Shown here: piece after piece, positions 52,669 to 61,248 of the stretch
Numbering within the stretch: the first letter of the stretch is position 1
Layout: each line of letters opens with the position of its first letter
Assembly (NCBI RefSeq): GCF_000235425.2
Contig: NZ_KI912266.1
Location: 5,943,582 to 6,007,581, forward strand
DNA: 64,000 nucleotides
Direction: 5' to 3'
DNA from: Pseudofrankia saprophytica
GTDB taxonomy: Bacteria; Actinomycetota; Actinomycetes; Frankiales; Frankiaceae
The notes under the pieces: model-generated
The model's input: only the letters and a program-made list of their open reading frames with translations
The model's database searches: none
What the model was told of the DNA's origin: nothing
Program-made: the position numbers and the translations under genes

Positions 52669-53871
52669 TCATGTCACGAGACCGCCGACGGGCGCAATGC
52701 CCGGGATGTCGGCACGACGGTCGGCCTGCATGGCCCTTCGAGTGAGCACCGCCGCCTTGGCGAGGAGTTCGGCCCACTCGGCGGCGGGCCGGGAATCCCA
52801 GGTGATGCCTCCGCCGGCGCCGTACACGCCGCAAGCCGTTTGCCGGTCGACCACCGCCGTTCGGATCGCGACGCTGAAACGGGCCCGGAACGGCGCGGAC
52901 GGCGGTGCGACGAGACCGACCGCTCCGCAGTACACCCCGCGCGGGCCAGTCTCGACATCGCGGATTACCTCCATGCTGCGCCGCTTCGGCGCGCCGGTGA
53001 CCGAGCCGCACGGGAACAGCGCGCGGAAGATGTCCACGAGGCCGCGATCCGGATGCAGACGGCTAGTGATCTCGGAGGTCAGCTGCCAGACGGTCGGATA
53101 TCGCTCGAGGGCGAACAACCGCGTGACCTCGACGCTGCCCACGAGGGCGACCTTGGCGAGGTCGTTGCGCAGCAGATCGACGATCATGACGTTTTCGGCG
53201 AGCTCCTTGGGGCTCGTCCGCAGCCGTCGCGCCTGATCGCGGTCCTCCGCGGGGGTGCGACCGCGCGCGGCGGTGCCCTTCATGGGTCGCGTCCGGAGGC
53301 GGTCCCCGGCCCAGTCGAAGAACAGTTCCGGGCTGGCACTGATGACGACGAACCGGCCGAGGTCGAGGTAGGCGTTGTACGCCGCGAGTTGCGCGCGCGC
53401 GAGCCGGGCGTAGAGGAGGTAGGGGTCTGCGTCGACGGCGGCGCGTAGCCGGTCGGTGACGTTGCACTGGTACGTCTCTCCCGCCGCGATGTGCTCGCGT
53501 ACACGGGCGACGACGCGGGCGTGATCGTCGGCGGTCCAGTCCGGCGTCCACCGCGCGGGGCCCTGGGCCGCCGACGGCGGGGGAACCGGCGGGACCTCGG
53601 TCGGATCGCCGCACAGGCCGAACCAGATCAGCGGCGGGTCATCGGCCGACGCCGGCGCCACGGCCAGCCCCTGGTCGAATCCCGGCGCTGCCTCGTAGGA
53701 GACGTATCCGAACGCCCAGGCACCCGCGGCGGTGGCGCGCTCTACCTCGGCCAGCACGGAGACTACCTCGTCTGGGCGCTCGGCCGTGAGTACCTGGTGC
53801 GGCGGCGGGAAGGCAAGGGCACGGCCCGCGACAAGGTCGTCGAAGCGAGCCCAGAGGTGCGGGATCGTCAT
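52669..53871 (-). CDS. pabB: Aminodeoxychorismate synthase component I
   Basis: A 400-residue chorismate-binding enzyme making aminodeoxychorismate, the p-aminobenzoate precursor. The motifs are AAGETYQCNVTDRLRA, RPMKGTAARGRTPAEDRDQA (with the Lys of PabB/TrpE active sites), ENVMIVDLLRNDLAKV, LFPCGSVTGAPKRRSMEVI and YCGAVGLV. No glutaminase (PabA) or PabC gene is nearby, so it must use partners encoded elsewhere. ATG 53871 is preferred; the longer frame to 54009 overlaps folD and reads unlike protein. Confidence 0.9.
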   Translation of the reverse strand: MTIPHLWARFDDLVAGRALAFPPPHQVLTAERPDEVVSVLAEVERATAAGAWAFGYVSYEAAPGFDQGLAVAPASADDPPLIWFGLCGDPTEVPPVPPPSAAQGPARWTPDWTADDHARVVARVREHIAAGETYQCNVTDRLRAAVDADPYLLYARLARAQLAAYNAYLDLGRFVVISASPELFFDWAGDRLRTRPMKGTAARGRTPAEDRDQARRLRTSPKELAENVMIVDLLRNDLAKVALVGSVEVTRLFALERYPTVWQLTSEITSRLHPDRGLVDIFRALFPCGSVTGAPKRRSMEVIRDVETGPRGVYCGAVGLVAPPSAPFRARFSVAIRTAVVDRQTACGVYGAGGGITWDSRPAAEWAELLAKAAVLTRRAMQADRRADIPGIAPVGGLVT

Positions 53872-53987
53872 GGGGTTTCTCTGTGGGAAGGGCGGCGCCG
53901 TGTTCTGGCTTGTGCGCCGCGCGACTCTGCTCTGGTGGTTCCGCTGGCTCTGACCGCCAGTGCGGCGCTGGGTGGCGGCCGACGTGC

Positions 53988-54842
53988 CTACGGCTGTGGC
54001 TGCGTCCATTGAGCGGCGCGCAGCGTGTTGACCATGAGCATGGCGATCGTCATGGGTCCGACGCCGCCGGGCACCGGGGTGACGCGGTCGGCGATACCCT
54101 CGAGCTCCGCGGTGCGCACGTCGCCGGTCAGCCCGGTCCTCGTGCGGTGGATACCGACGTCGATGACGATGGCGCCGGGTTTGACGTGCTCGGCGCCGAT
54201 CAGGCCGCGCACGCCGGTCGCCACGACCAGGATGTCCGCGAGTCGGGTCACCGCTGGCAGGTCCGAGGTCGGCCGGTGCGCGATGGTCACCGTGGCGTCG
54301 CGCTGCAGCAGCATCTCGGCCATGGGGTGGCCGACCAGCGCGGATCGGCCGACGACGACCGCGTGTCTTCCGGCGATCTTGATGCCATCGGCGTCCAGGA
54401 GCTCGATCACGCCGCTGGGCGTGCAGGGGCGCAGCCCGAACAGGCCGCGTGCGAGCAGGCCAGCGCTTTCGGTGGTGAGGCCGTCGACGTCTTTGGCCGC
54501 CGGGATCCGGTCGATGAGTGGGGCTGGGTCGAGGTGGGGAGGCAGCGGCAGTTGCAGCAGGATGCCGGAGACGGACGGGTCGGCGACCAGTTCGTCGATG
54601 ACCGCGGCGACCTGCGTCTGGGTGGCGTCGGCTGGCAGGGAGCGGTGCAGGTCGCGCATGCCGGCCTCGCGGACGGCGCGGCGCTTGCTCGCGATGTAGA
54701 CGGCGCTGGCCGGGTCGTCGCCGACGAGGATCGTGGCCAGGCCCGGAGCGGTGTCTGGCCCGGGGTAGGCGGCCGCGACGTCGGCAGCGACCTGAGCGCG
54801 AACCCGCCGCGCAATCGCCGTGCCGTCGATCTTCATGGTCAT
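53988..54842 (-). CDS. folD: Methylene-THF dehydrogenase / methenyl-THF cyclohydrolase
   Basis: A 284-residue bifunctional enzyme that oxidises 5,10-methylene-THF to methenyl-THF with NADP and hydrolyses it to 10-formyl-THF. It shows YIASKRRAVREAGM (catalytic Lys), GILLQLPLPPHLDPAPLIDR, PCTPSGVIELLD, VVVGRSALVGHPMAEMLLQR (nucleotide site) and VTPVPGGVGPMTIAML. GGGAG precedes ATG 54842. It lies 19 bp after purU in the same direction. It forms the middle step of the methyl-oxidation route. Confidence 0.95.
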   Translation of the reverse strand: MTMKIDGTAIARRVRAQVAADVAAAYPGPDTAPGLATILVGDDPASAVYIASKRRAVREAGMRDLHRSLPADATQTQVAAVIDELVADPSVSGILLQLPLPPHLDPAPLIDRIPAAKDVDGLTTESAGLLARGLFGLRPCTPSGVIELLDADGIKIAGRHAVVVGRSALVGHPMAEMLLQRDATVTIAHRPTSDLPAVTRLADILVVATGVRGLIGAEHVKPGAIVIDVGIHRTRTGLTGDVRTAELEGIADRVTPVPGGVGPMTIAMLMVNTLRAAQWTQPQP

Positions 54843-54861
54843 GAATCGGCTCCCGAGGCTG

Positions 54862-55770
54862 TCAGGCGAAGACGATGGTGCGGTTGGCGTGGCGGATGAC
54901 ACGGTCCTCGCTGTGCCAGCGCACGGCGCGGGACAGTACGAGCCGTTCGACGTCGGCGCCGCGGCGCTGCAGGTCGGCGACGGTGTCGGCGTGGGTGACC
55001 CGGACGACGTCCTGCTCGATGATCGGGCCCTCGTCGAGGTCCTCGGTGACGTAGTGCGCGGTGGCGCCGACGAGCTTCACACCGCGTTCTTTTGCCTTGG
55101 CGTACGGGCCGGCGCCGATGAAGGCCGGGAGGAAGGAATGGTGGATGTTGATGATGGGCACTCCGACCCGCGTGATGAGGTCGCCGGAGAGGATCTGCAT
55201 GTAGCGGGCCAGCACGACGAAGTCCACGTTGCCGCGGAGCAGGCGGAGGTGCTCGGCCTCGGCGGCGGACTTGTCCGGGCCGGCCGACGGTACGAAGAAG
55301 AACGGGATGCCGAAGGCGCGCACCTCGTCGGCGACGTCGGTGTGGTTGGAGATGACCATGGACACGGTGATCGGGAGTTCGCCGCCGCGGTGCCGCCAGA
55401 GCAGGTCGAGCAGGCAGTGGTCGGCCTTGGAAACGAATATGGCGACGCGCTGGGGAATCGACGTGTCTCGCAGCGTGTAATGCAGCTCGAAGCCTTTGGT
55501 GAACTGCGCCCGCAGGTCTTTCTCGATCTGGGGCAGTATCGCCTTGAGCCGGTCGGAACTGAAGACCGTACGCTGGAAGAACGACCCACCCTGCGGATCG
55601 TCAGAGTACTGGTCCAACGACACGATGTTCGCCCCGTGCTGGCTGAGCACCGAGCCGACGGCCGCCACGATGCCGGTCCGGTCGCGGCCGTGCACGATCA
55701 GCGATGCCTGATTCCTGGTTCTCGTTGTTGGTGACGCCTGCGGCGCGGGAGCTTCCTGGGCGACCGTCAC
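54862..55770 (-). CDS. purU: Formyltetrahydrofolate deformylase
   Basis: A 302-residue enzyme that hydrolyses 10-formyl-THF to formate and free THF. An N-terminal ACT domain (LIVHGRDRTGIVAAVGSVLS, HGANIVSLDQYSD) precedes the formyltransferase-like domain. That domain has VPIINIHHSFLPAFIG (Asn and catalytic His), GATAHYVTEDLDEGPIIEQ (catalytic Asp) and SRAVRWHSEDRVI. It begins one base after the metF stop, so the two are coupled. It regenerates the methyl acceptor THF for the demethylases. Confidence 0.94.
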   Translation of the reverse strand: MTVAQEAPAPQASPTTRTRNQASLIVHGRDRTGIVAAVGSVLSQHGANIVSLDQYSDDPQGGSFFQRTVFSSDRLKAILPQIEKDLRAQFTKGFELHYTLRDTSIPQRVAIFVSKADHCLLDLLWRHRGGELPITVSMVISNHTDVADEVRAFGIPFFFVPSAGPDKSAAEAEHLRLLRGNVDFVVLARYMQILSGDLITRVGVPIINIHHSFLPAFIGAGPYAKAKERGVKLVGATAHYVTEDLDEGPIIEQDVVRVTHADTVADLQRRGADVERLVLSRAVRWHSEDRVIRHANRTIVFA

Positions 55771-55771
55771 G

Positions 55772-56638
55772 TCAGCCTTCTTTCCTGAGATGATCGATCC
55801 ATTCCGACGTGGTCCGCAGCCCCCCGAAGGTGTAGAAGTGCAGCTTGACCTCGCCGTGTCGCCGCGGGTCGTAATCCGTGGCGAGGGTGTGCAGGAAGCG
55901 GTCGGGCCCGGCGGTGCCCATGAGGTTGGTCAGCGACAGACCGTATTTCTTCGCGATCGAGGCGCTGGTACCGACGCCGAACCGCGCCGCGTAGCGCAGC
56001 AGCCGGCGCACCCCTGCCGGGCCGGGCACACCGATACGGACCGGCGCGTCGACGCCGCGTTCGCGGAGCGCCTCGGTCCAGGTCAGGACCGAGTCGACGT
56101 CGAATCCGAACTGCGTGATGACATCACCGGCCAGACCGCGTTCGGCAAGGGACGCGTGCTTGTCCCGCAGGGCAGGCCAGAGGATTCGGTCAGGAATATC
56201 GGGGTGGCCTTCGGGATAGCCGGCGACGCTGGCACGGCGGACGCCGTACTGCTCCAGCAGGCCGGACTGGATGACCGACAGCGCGTCGGCGTAGGGTCCA
56301 TGTGGGACGCTCGGATCACCGCCGACGACGAAGACGTGCTCGCCGGTGCCGTCGGCCTGTAGAGCGGCGAGAAACACCTCCAGCGACGCACGCGACTCCA
56401 GGCGGCGGGCTGAGATGTGCGGCACCGGGACAAAGCCGTACGCCTTGACGGCCCTGGCGGCCGCCAGCCGCATCTGTAGATCCTCGTTGCCGAGGAAGGT
56501 CACGTTGATGCAGGTGCCCGTCGGGATGGACTCCCGCGCCAGGTCGAGTTCCTCAATGTCCTTGCCGGTCATTTCGAGGGATACGTCGTGCAACAGCGTG
56601 GCGAGACGCCCGGCCTGCTCGACGGGTAAGGAAGTCAT
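55772..56638 (-). CDS. metF: Methylenetetrahydrofolate reductase
   Basis: A 288-residue FAD-dependent TIM-barrel protein. It contains FVPVPHISARRLESRASLE, HVFVVGGDPSVPHGPYADAL, VRRASVAGYPEGHPDI, AGDVITQFGFDVDSVLTW and VRIGVPGPAGVRRLLRYAAR. In this setting it would run in the oxidative direction, turning methyl-THF from the demethylases into methylene-THF. That is the role proposed for metF in the ligM and dicamba-demethylase clusters. ATG 56638 has AGGAGAA just upstream. It lies 210 bp after the paralog-2 demethylase. Confidence 0.92.
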   Translation of the reverse strand: MTSLPVEQAGRLATLLHDVSLEMTGKDIEELDLARESIPTGTCINVTFLGNEDLQMRLAAARAVKAYGFVPVPHISARRLESRASLEVFLAALQADGTGEHVFVVGGDPSVPHGPYADALSVIQSGLLEQYGVRRASVAGYPEGHPDIPDRILWPALRDKHASLAERGLAGDVITQFGFDVDSVLTWTEALRERGVDAPVRIGVPGPAGVRRLLRYAARFGVGTSASIAKKYGLSLTNLMGTAGPDRFLHTLATDYDPRRHGEVKLHFYTFGGLRTTSEWIDHLRKEG

Positions 56639-56848
56639 CGTTCTCCTCGGTTCCAGGGTCCGTTCTGTGCCGGGGGCGAGGCAACAGGCCCCCTTCGCCG
56701 CCGCGACGCGGCCGTCACGCTGGGAGGGCTCGCCAGCTGGCCGCGCCGCGGCGGTGAGACGGAGGTCCGCTGCCGGCCGACCGGCAACGGACGACGTCGT
56801 GACACTTGCTGACCCGGTCGGCCCGTTTTGTTACTGCTGGATGTGTCG

Positions 56849-58186
56849 TTACTGGTCGTTGTGGCGGTACTGGGTGCGCGCGTGCTCGTTGTACGGCGCG
56901 GGCTGCACGGTGGCCCGGATGCGGGGGAATCCCAGATCAGCGTCGGCCGGTGTCCCCGAGCCGGGATGGTCGCCCCAGACGACCTCCACCCGGGTGCCGG
57001 GCGCGGCGTGCGCTTGGTCGACCAGCGACAGCGCGATGATCGATCGGTACGGGTGTGACGACGCGATGTGGTAGGTCGTGCCGACCAGCGCCGAGCTGGC
57101 CTCGACACGGTGGCGGGCGTAGCTGAGCACGAAGCCCGGCTCGTCGCCGAGCACGGAGCGAACGTCGTCGTTGTCGAAGACCAGCGTGACCTTCGCCCAG
57201 CGAACCGCGTCCTTCGCCTTCTCCAGCGCGTCGCGGCCGATGAAGTCGCGGTCCAGGCGGATCAGCCGGCCGTACCCGAGCTCGTACGGCGTGACGTAGT
57301 AATCCTCGATGTCGTCGGAGTAGAAGCTGCCGTGCAGCGGCCGCTGTCCCTCGATCCCGAACAGCGGCAGCCAACGGCGGTAGCCCAGCAGGTCCGGGTC
57401 GGTATAGATCGCGGGCGTCGGGGATGGGATCCAGCCGCTCTCCACGGACGCCGTGGTGTAAGCCAGCGCGCCGACATGCACGAGGCCGAACGGCTCGCCG
57501 GCCCGCATCAGCGTCTCCTTGACATACGCGCCATCCGCCCAGTCACCGATGAACTCGTAGCCAGGCTGCCCGGCCATGCCGTGCCGCAGGGCACGGAAGT
57601 TCCGTCCGCCGAGCGTGACCGCCGTGGCGTGGAAGAACCTGGTCGCGGGCAGCGGCCCGCCGAACGCGCGCTCGACCAGCTGCCGCGCGAGCGGTCCCTG
57701 GATCTGGTAACGGAACAGCTTCGGGTCGCCGCCACCGCGGAAGGCCGACGACGGGTCGGTGGTGAAGGTGACGTCGTAGCCACCCTGCTCACCGTGGTAG
57801 CGCACCCAGTGCTGGGACGCCGGAATGCCGCTGAGCGTGTACTGCTGCTCGGCCCGGCGCAGCAGGATCCCGTCGGTGACGATGAACCCCTCGTTCGTCA
57901 CCGGGATGATCTGCTTGGCCTGACCGACCGCGAACGTCTCGTAGTTGTTCGCGCTCACCGCGGCGAGCAGCCTGGTCGCGTCCGGCCCATCGATGACCAT
58001 GTCGTACATGTGATGCGACAGGTCCGAGATGGCCACCCCGTCATGCCAGGCCGCCTGCTCCTGCCGCCAGCCCACGTACTCGCGCTCGACAACCTCGGGC
58101 GTCCAGGGCGCCGCGCCTGGCTTCCACAGCAGGCGTAACGGCGAGCCGGCCTTGTCGATGCCGTCCTGAAGACTTGGAACTGTCAT
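56849..58186 (-). CDS. LigM/DesA-like O-demethylase, paralog 2
   Basis: A 445-residue GcvT-fold THF-dependent demethylase. It keeps the family hallmarks: EREYVGWRQEQAAWHDGVAI, SDLSHHMYDMVIDGPDATRL (active-site His region), VTNEGFIVTDGILLRRAEQQ, FRYQIQGPLARQLVERAFGG, MAGQPGYEFIGDWADGAYVK, YELGYGRLIRLDRDFIGRDA and a C-terminal VGTTYHIASSHPYRSIIALS. It resembles the aryl O-demethylases for vanillate, syringate or dicamba; the actual methoxy aromatic is not known. AGGAAGAGG precedes ATG 58186. It heads the run that continues into metF, purU, folD, pabB and folP. Confidence 0.88.
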   Translation of the reverse strand: MTVPSLQDGIDKAGSPLRLLWKPGAAPWTPEVVEREYVGWRQEQAAWHDGVAISDLSHHMYDMVIDGPDATRLLAAVSANNYETFAVGQAKQIIPVTNEGFIVTDGILLRRAEQQYTLSGIPASQHWVRYHGEQGGYDVTFTTDPSSAFRGGGDPKLFRYQIQGPLARQLVERAFGGPLPATRFFHATAVTLGGRNFRALRHGMAGQPGYEFIGDWADGAYVKETLMRAGEPFGLVHVGALAYTTASVESGWIPSPTPAIYTDPDLLGYRRWLPLFGIEGQRPLHGSFYSDDIEDYYVTPYELGYGRLIRLDRDFIGRDALEKAKDAVRWAKVTLVFDNDDVRSVLGDEPGFVLSYARHRVEASSALVGTTYHIASSHPYRSIIALSLVDQAHAAPGTRVEVVWGDHPGSGTPADADLGFPRIRATVQPAPYNEHARTQYRHNDQ

Positions 58187-58498
58187 GCCTCTTCCTTATG
58201 TCGTCCACTGCATAGGTCCGCGTCTCAAACGAGCTGCGCATCGAGCTTGTTGTGGGTCCGCGCCGCGGCTCTCCGTAGGGCAAGTGGCACACCCTTTGCT
58301 TGGACAACCCGAGCACGGCCCTGTCCACGCCCGCTGGAAGCACCATCCATATCGACGCGGAAGCCCACGGCCCTCGCGCCGCCCGAAGCATGCTCGGTTT
58401 GCACACGGCGGGCCGCACGCCGCCGCCAGCCCAGGTGGTTGTCCATGAATCGGTGTGAGGTGGCGGACGACACGCAGGTCCCGACGCGGTGGTCAAGC

Positions 58499-58512
58499 TA
58501 TACTTCCAGGGT
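58499..58512 (+). promoter_or_regulatory. -10 element for a leaderless TetR transcript
   Basis: TATACT at 58499-58504 is followed six bases later by GTG 58511, where the TetR frame begins. Transcription starting about 7 bases after the -10 would put the 5' end at the start codon. Leaderless mRNAs are common in actinobacteria. No ribosome site is visible there, which agrees. Confidence 0.45.
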
Positions 58513-59146
58513 GGATAGTGGGCGCCGGCGAGCGCGGATCCTGCGCGAGGCGGCCGCGCTCTTCATCGCGAACGGGTTTTCCGGAGTCACCATGGATGAC
58601 GTGCAGACCGCCGTGGGTGGCTCGAAGGCGACGCTGTACAAGTACTTCAGCGACAAGAGCGACCTGTTTCGGTCCGCCGTGGAAATGCTTATCGACGAGC
58701 GCAGTCAACCCTTGACCTCCTTTCATCCAAGCGGCGGCGACCCCGTCGAAACACTCAAGGAGTTTGGGCGGCATTTTGCCGCGATCGTGCTCGATTCCGG
58801 AGCCATTGCGCTCCATCGTCTCGTGACATCGGAAGCGGAACGGGTCGACGGGCTGGGGCAGATGTTCTTCCAACACGGTCCCGCGGTGGGTAACGCCATC
58901 CTCGGCCGTTATCTTGGCACGCTGCGCGACGCGGGCATCATCGAAGTCGCGGACCCGGTGCTGGCGGCATCCCAGCTCTACCAGGCGATGCTGGGCTCGC
59001 TGCAGATGCGGCTGCTGATGAATACCGCCGACCGGCCCACCTCGCAGGAGATCGAGTCGAGCATCACCCACGCGGTGAACACGTTCGTCGACGGCACCCG
59101 GCTCCGGACACCGCAACCACGGGCCGCGGACGCGACAACGCGGTGA
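58511..59146 (+). CDS. TetR-family regulator of the demethylase cluster (A)
   Basis: A 211-residue regulator. HTH: ARILREAAALFIANGFSGVT, then MDDVQTAVGGSKATLYKYFS and DKSDLFRSAV. The C-terminal domain (AERVDGLGQMFFQHGPAVGN, AASQLYQAMLGSLQMRLLMN) belongs to the AefR-like type. It is about half identical to the second regulator at 62778, including nearly the same recognition helix (GGSKATLYKYF against GGSKSTMYKHF), so both may bind related operators. It is divergent from demethylase paralog 2. GTG 58511 is favoured by the adjoining -10 box; ATG 58446 in the same frame is the alternative. Confidence 0.85.
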   Translation: MDSGRRRARILREAAALFIANGFSGVTMDDVQTAVGGSKATLYKYFSDKSDLFRSAVEMLIDERSQPLTSFHPSGGDPVETLKEFGRHFAAIVLDSGAIALHRLVTSEAERVDGLGQMFFQHGPAVGNAILGRYLGTLRDAGIIEVADPVLAASQLYQAMLGSLQMRLLMNTADRPTSQEIESSITHAVNTFVDGTRLRTPQPRAADATTR

Positions 59147-59209
59147 TGGGCAGTGCCACGTCCGGCTCATCGCACTCACGACACCCACGCGCGTCGCGGA
59201 TACCTCAGC

Positions 59210-60556
59210 TCAGCGCTTGTCGGCGGGAAACGGACGATCCACGACGGTGGCGCGAATCGTGGTCTGCGCGTGCCGCTCCACCGTGGGATTGGCGGAGCCG
59301 CCGTTCGGCTCACCCCAGACCAGCTCGACCTGGTCGCCGTAGGTCGCGCCATCCTCGTCGATCATGCAGATCGAAATCCAGCCGCGCACGTTCGACGTGT
59401 AGCTGCACAGCGTCGACACCCCGACGAGACGTCCGTCCTTCTCCACCCGGTCGAACTGCGACGCGGAGTAGAACGCGGCTGGCATGTCGATGTACTTGAA
59501 CCGCTTGTCGGCCGGTTCGTACATGCTGGCGAAGATCCGGGCCACATCGTCGCGCTCCCAGGCGAGCCACGCCTTCCGGCGGTGCGGCTCGCCCTTCCGC
59601 CGCTGCAGCGCGTCGCGGCCGATGAAGTCGTGGTCGAACTTCAGGATGTGACCGTAGCCGAGATCCCAAGGTGTGGTGTAGTAGTCCTGCACCTTGTCCG
59701 AGGCGAAACTGCCGCCGAGCGAGAGGTTCGCCTCAAAGGTTCTGGCGTTCAGCCACTCCCGGTATGCCTTGAGGTCGTCCCCGGTGTAGACCGCCGGCAC
59801 GGTGCTGGCGATCCAGCCGGACTCCGTGGCGACCGAGGCGTACGCGCGGGCACCGACCTGGCGGATGCCGAACTGCTCGCCGGCCTCGAGGAGCGTGTCC
59901 CGGACACCGTCGATCTCCGCGTACGGTCCGAAGAACTCCAGGCCGGGGAACCCCGACATCCGATGGTTGAGGGCGGTGACCTGGTGGCCGCCGATGGCGA
60001 ACGTGCCCATCGTGAAGAAGGGGATATCGGGCATGGCGCCGCCGTTGACCTTCTCGAAGATCCGCGCCGCGTTCGGTCCTTGCAGCTGCAGGCGGAACAG
60101 CTCCCGGCCATGCGGGTTCTGCGCGGTGCGCTCGTCACGGCGCAAGGTGACGTCGTAGCCGCCGGTCTCGGCGTGGAACTGCACCCAGTTGAGCGCCGGT
60201 GGTCGCCCGACGAGCCGGACCAGGTTGTCGGCCAGGCAGAACAGGATACAGTCGCCGATCATGTAGCCGTCGTGGTTGCAGGCGATGAACTGCTTGGCCT
60301 TCATCGGGCCGAAGCCCTTGAAGGAGTTGGCGCCTAAATCGGACAGCAGGCGATAGCAGTCGGGGCCGGTGACCCTCAGGTCGGTCATGTGGTGCGACAG
60401 GTCCATCAGGGCGGCGGTGGTACGCCAGCTCTCCTGCTCATCGCGCCAGTTGGTGAACTCGGCCCGGATCGGGAACGGGTACGCTCCCGATCGGCCGCTG
60501 CGCATCAGCGTCAGCGGATCGCCAGCCTTACGAATTACGTCTTCAAGACTCGCCAT
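59210..60556 (-). CDS. LigM/DesA-like O-demethylase, paralog 3
   Basis: A 448-residue GcvT-fold enzyme with FTNWRDEQESWRTTAALM, DLSHHMTDLRVTGPDCYRLL (His region), NHDGYMIGDCILFCLADNLV, FRLQLQGPNAARIFEKVNGG, HRMSGFPGLEFFGPYAEIDG, WDLGYGHILKFDHDFIGRDA and VGVSTLCSYTSNVRGWISIC. It is clearly paralogous to paralog 2 and closer to it than to paralog 1. It would transfer a methyl from a methoxylated aromatic to THF. It is transcribed alone, with the GTAC palindrome 222 bp before its ATG (60556), and converges on TetR (A). Three paralogs suggest several substrates or successive demethylations. Confidence 0.88.
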   Translation of the reverse strand: MASLEDVIRKAGDPLTLMRSGRSGAYPFPIRAEFTNWRDEQESWRTTAALMDLSHHMTDLRVTGPDCYRLLSDLGANSFKGFGPMKAKQFIACNHDGYMIGDCILFCLADNLVRLVGRPPALNWVQFHAETGGYDVTLRRDERTAQNPHGRELFRLQLQGPNAARIFEKVNGGAMPDIPFFTMGTFAIGGHQVTALNHRMSGFPGLEFFGPYAEIDGVRDTLLEAGEQFGIRQVGARAYASVATESGWIASTVPAVYTGDDLKAYREWLNARTFEANLSLGGSFASDKVQDYYTTPWDLGYGHILKFDHDFIGRDALQRRKGEPHRRKAWLAWERDDVARIFASMYEPADKRFKYIDMPAAFYSASQFDRVEKDGRLVGVSTLCSYTSNVRGWISICMIDEDGATYGDQVELVWGEPNGGSANPTVERHAQTTIRATVVDRPFPADKR

Positions 60557-60777
60557 GGGACATCCTTCCGGTCGTTGCCGCGTGCTCGGCCTTGCCCGGC
60601 CACGAACAAGGACACGAGGTCGGTGGCCGATGGTGCAGCCATCCGTCCACCAAGCGGTTGCCTCGCCTGAGGACTCGGCCCAGGACCTGCCGTCCTGGGA
60701 TCACTGCGACGAGGAGGCGGTCAGGTGAGTAAGCCACGGGATAGGTGGAGGAGTTCTACAACTCAACGGCAGAATCG

Positions 60778-60796
60778 GTACTGTACCGTACAGTAC
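60778..60796. promoter_or_regulatory. 19-bp perfect palindromic operator candidate
   Basis: GTACTGTACCGTACAGTAC: 9-bp arms around one base, perfectly symmetric. It lies in the 692-bp intergenic stretch upstream of demethylase paralog 3. The same site with one mismatch recurs at 63970. Two TetR regulators flank the region. Apart from this site and the palindrome at 61092 I see no gene in 60557-61248. Confidence 0.65.
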
Positions 60797-61091
60797 TGCT
60801 TGTGGCTTGCGGCCGCAAGGTCGCCGTCACCTTCATGTCGTCGTTCTCCATGACGGTGAAAGGGGTCATCGAGGGAGCTGTGTTGGTTCCCGTGGCACCG
60901 ACGTCGGGCAGGGCGATCTCGTGGGCTACGAAAGCCCCGTCAGCTCGACCGCGAGTACCGCTGCCTGTTCGGCGTCTCCCGTATCCGCGTCCGCGACGTG
61001 CTGAGGTGAGCGTCGGCGACCTGCCCGCGCCGCCGCTCCCTGTTGACGTGGATGGCCGGCCGGAACTCCGCGTCCGCTGGCGTGGCCGGGC

Positions 61092-61123
61092 GGTGTTCGG
61101 CGCGCCGCGGCGCGCCGAACACC
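61092..61123 (-). terminator. 32-bp palindrome after the binding-protein gene
   Basis: GGTGTTCGGCGCGCCG is followed directly by its exact complement, giving a 32-bp perfect palindrome 125 bp past the binding-protein stop (61249, minus). It is a likely factor-assisted or GC-hairpin terminator of the kind used in high-GC actinobacteria. No U-run follows. Confidence 0.45.
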
Positions 61124-61248
61124 CCTGGAACTCGTGCCGTCGTCGTCATGGAGCCGGCAGGTTCCCGGCCTCCCGACACCGATCGGCTGTCCTGACCGGC
61201 AAGGGAAGCACCCGCCCCGCCCGGAGTGGGTGGCCCGCGGTCAGGTGC

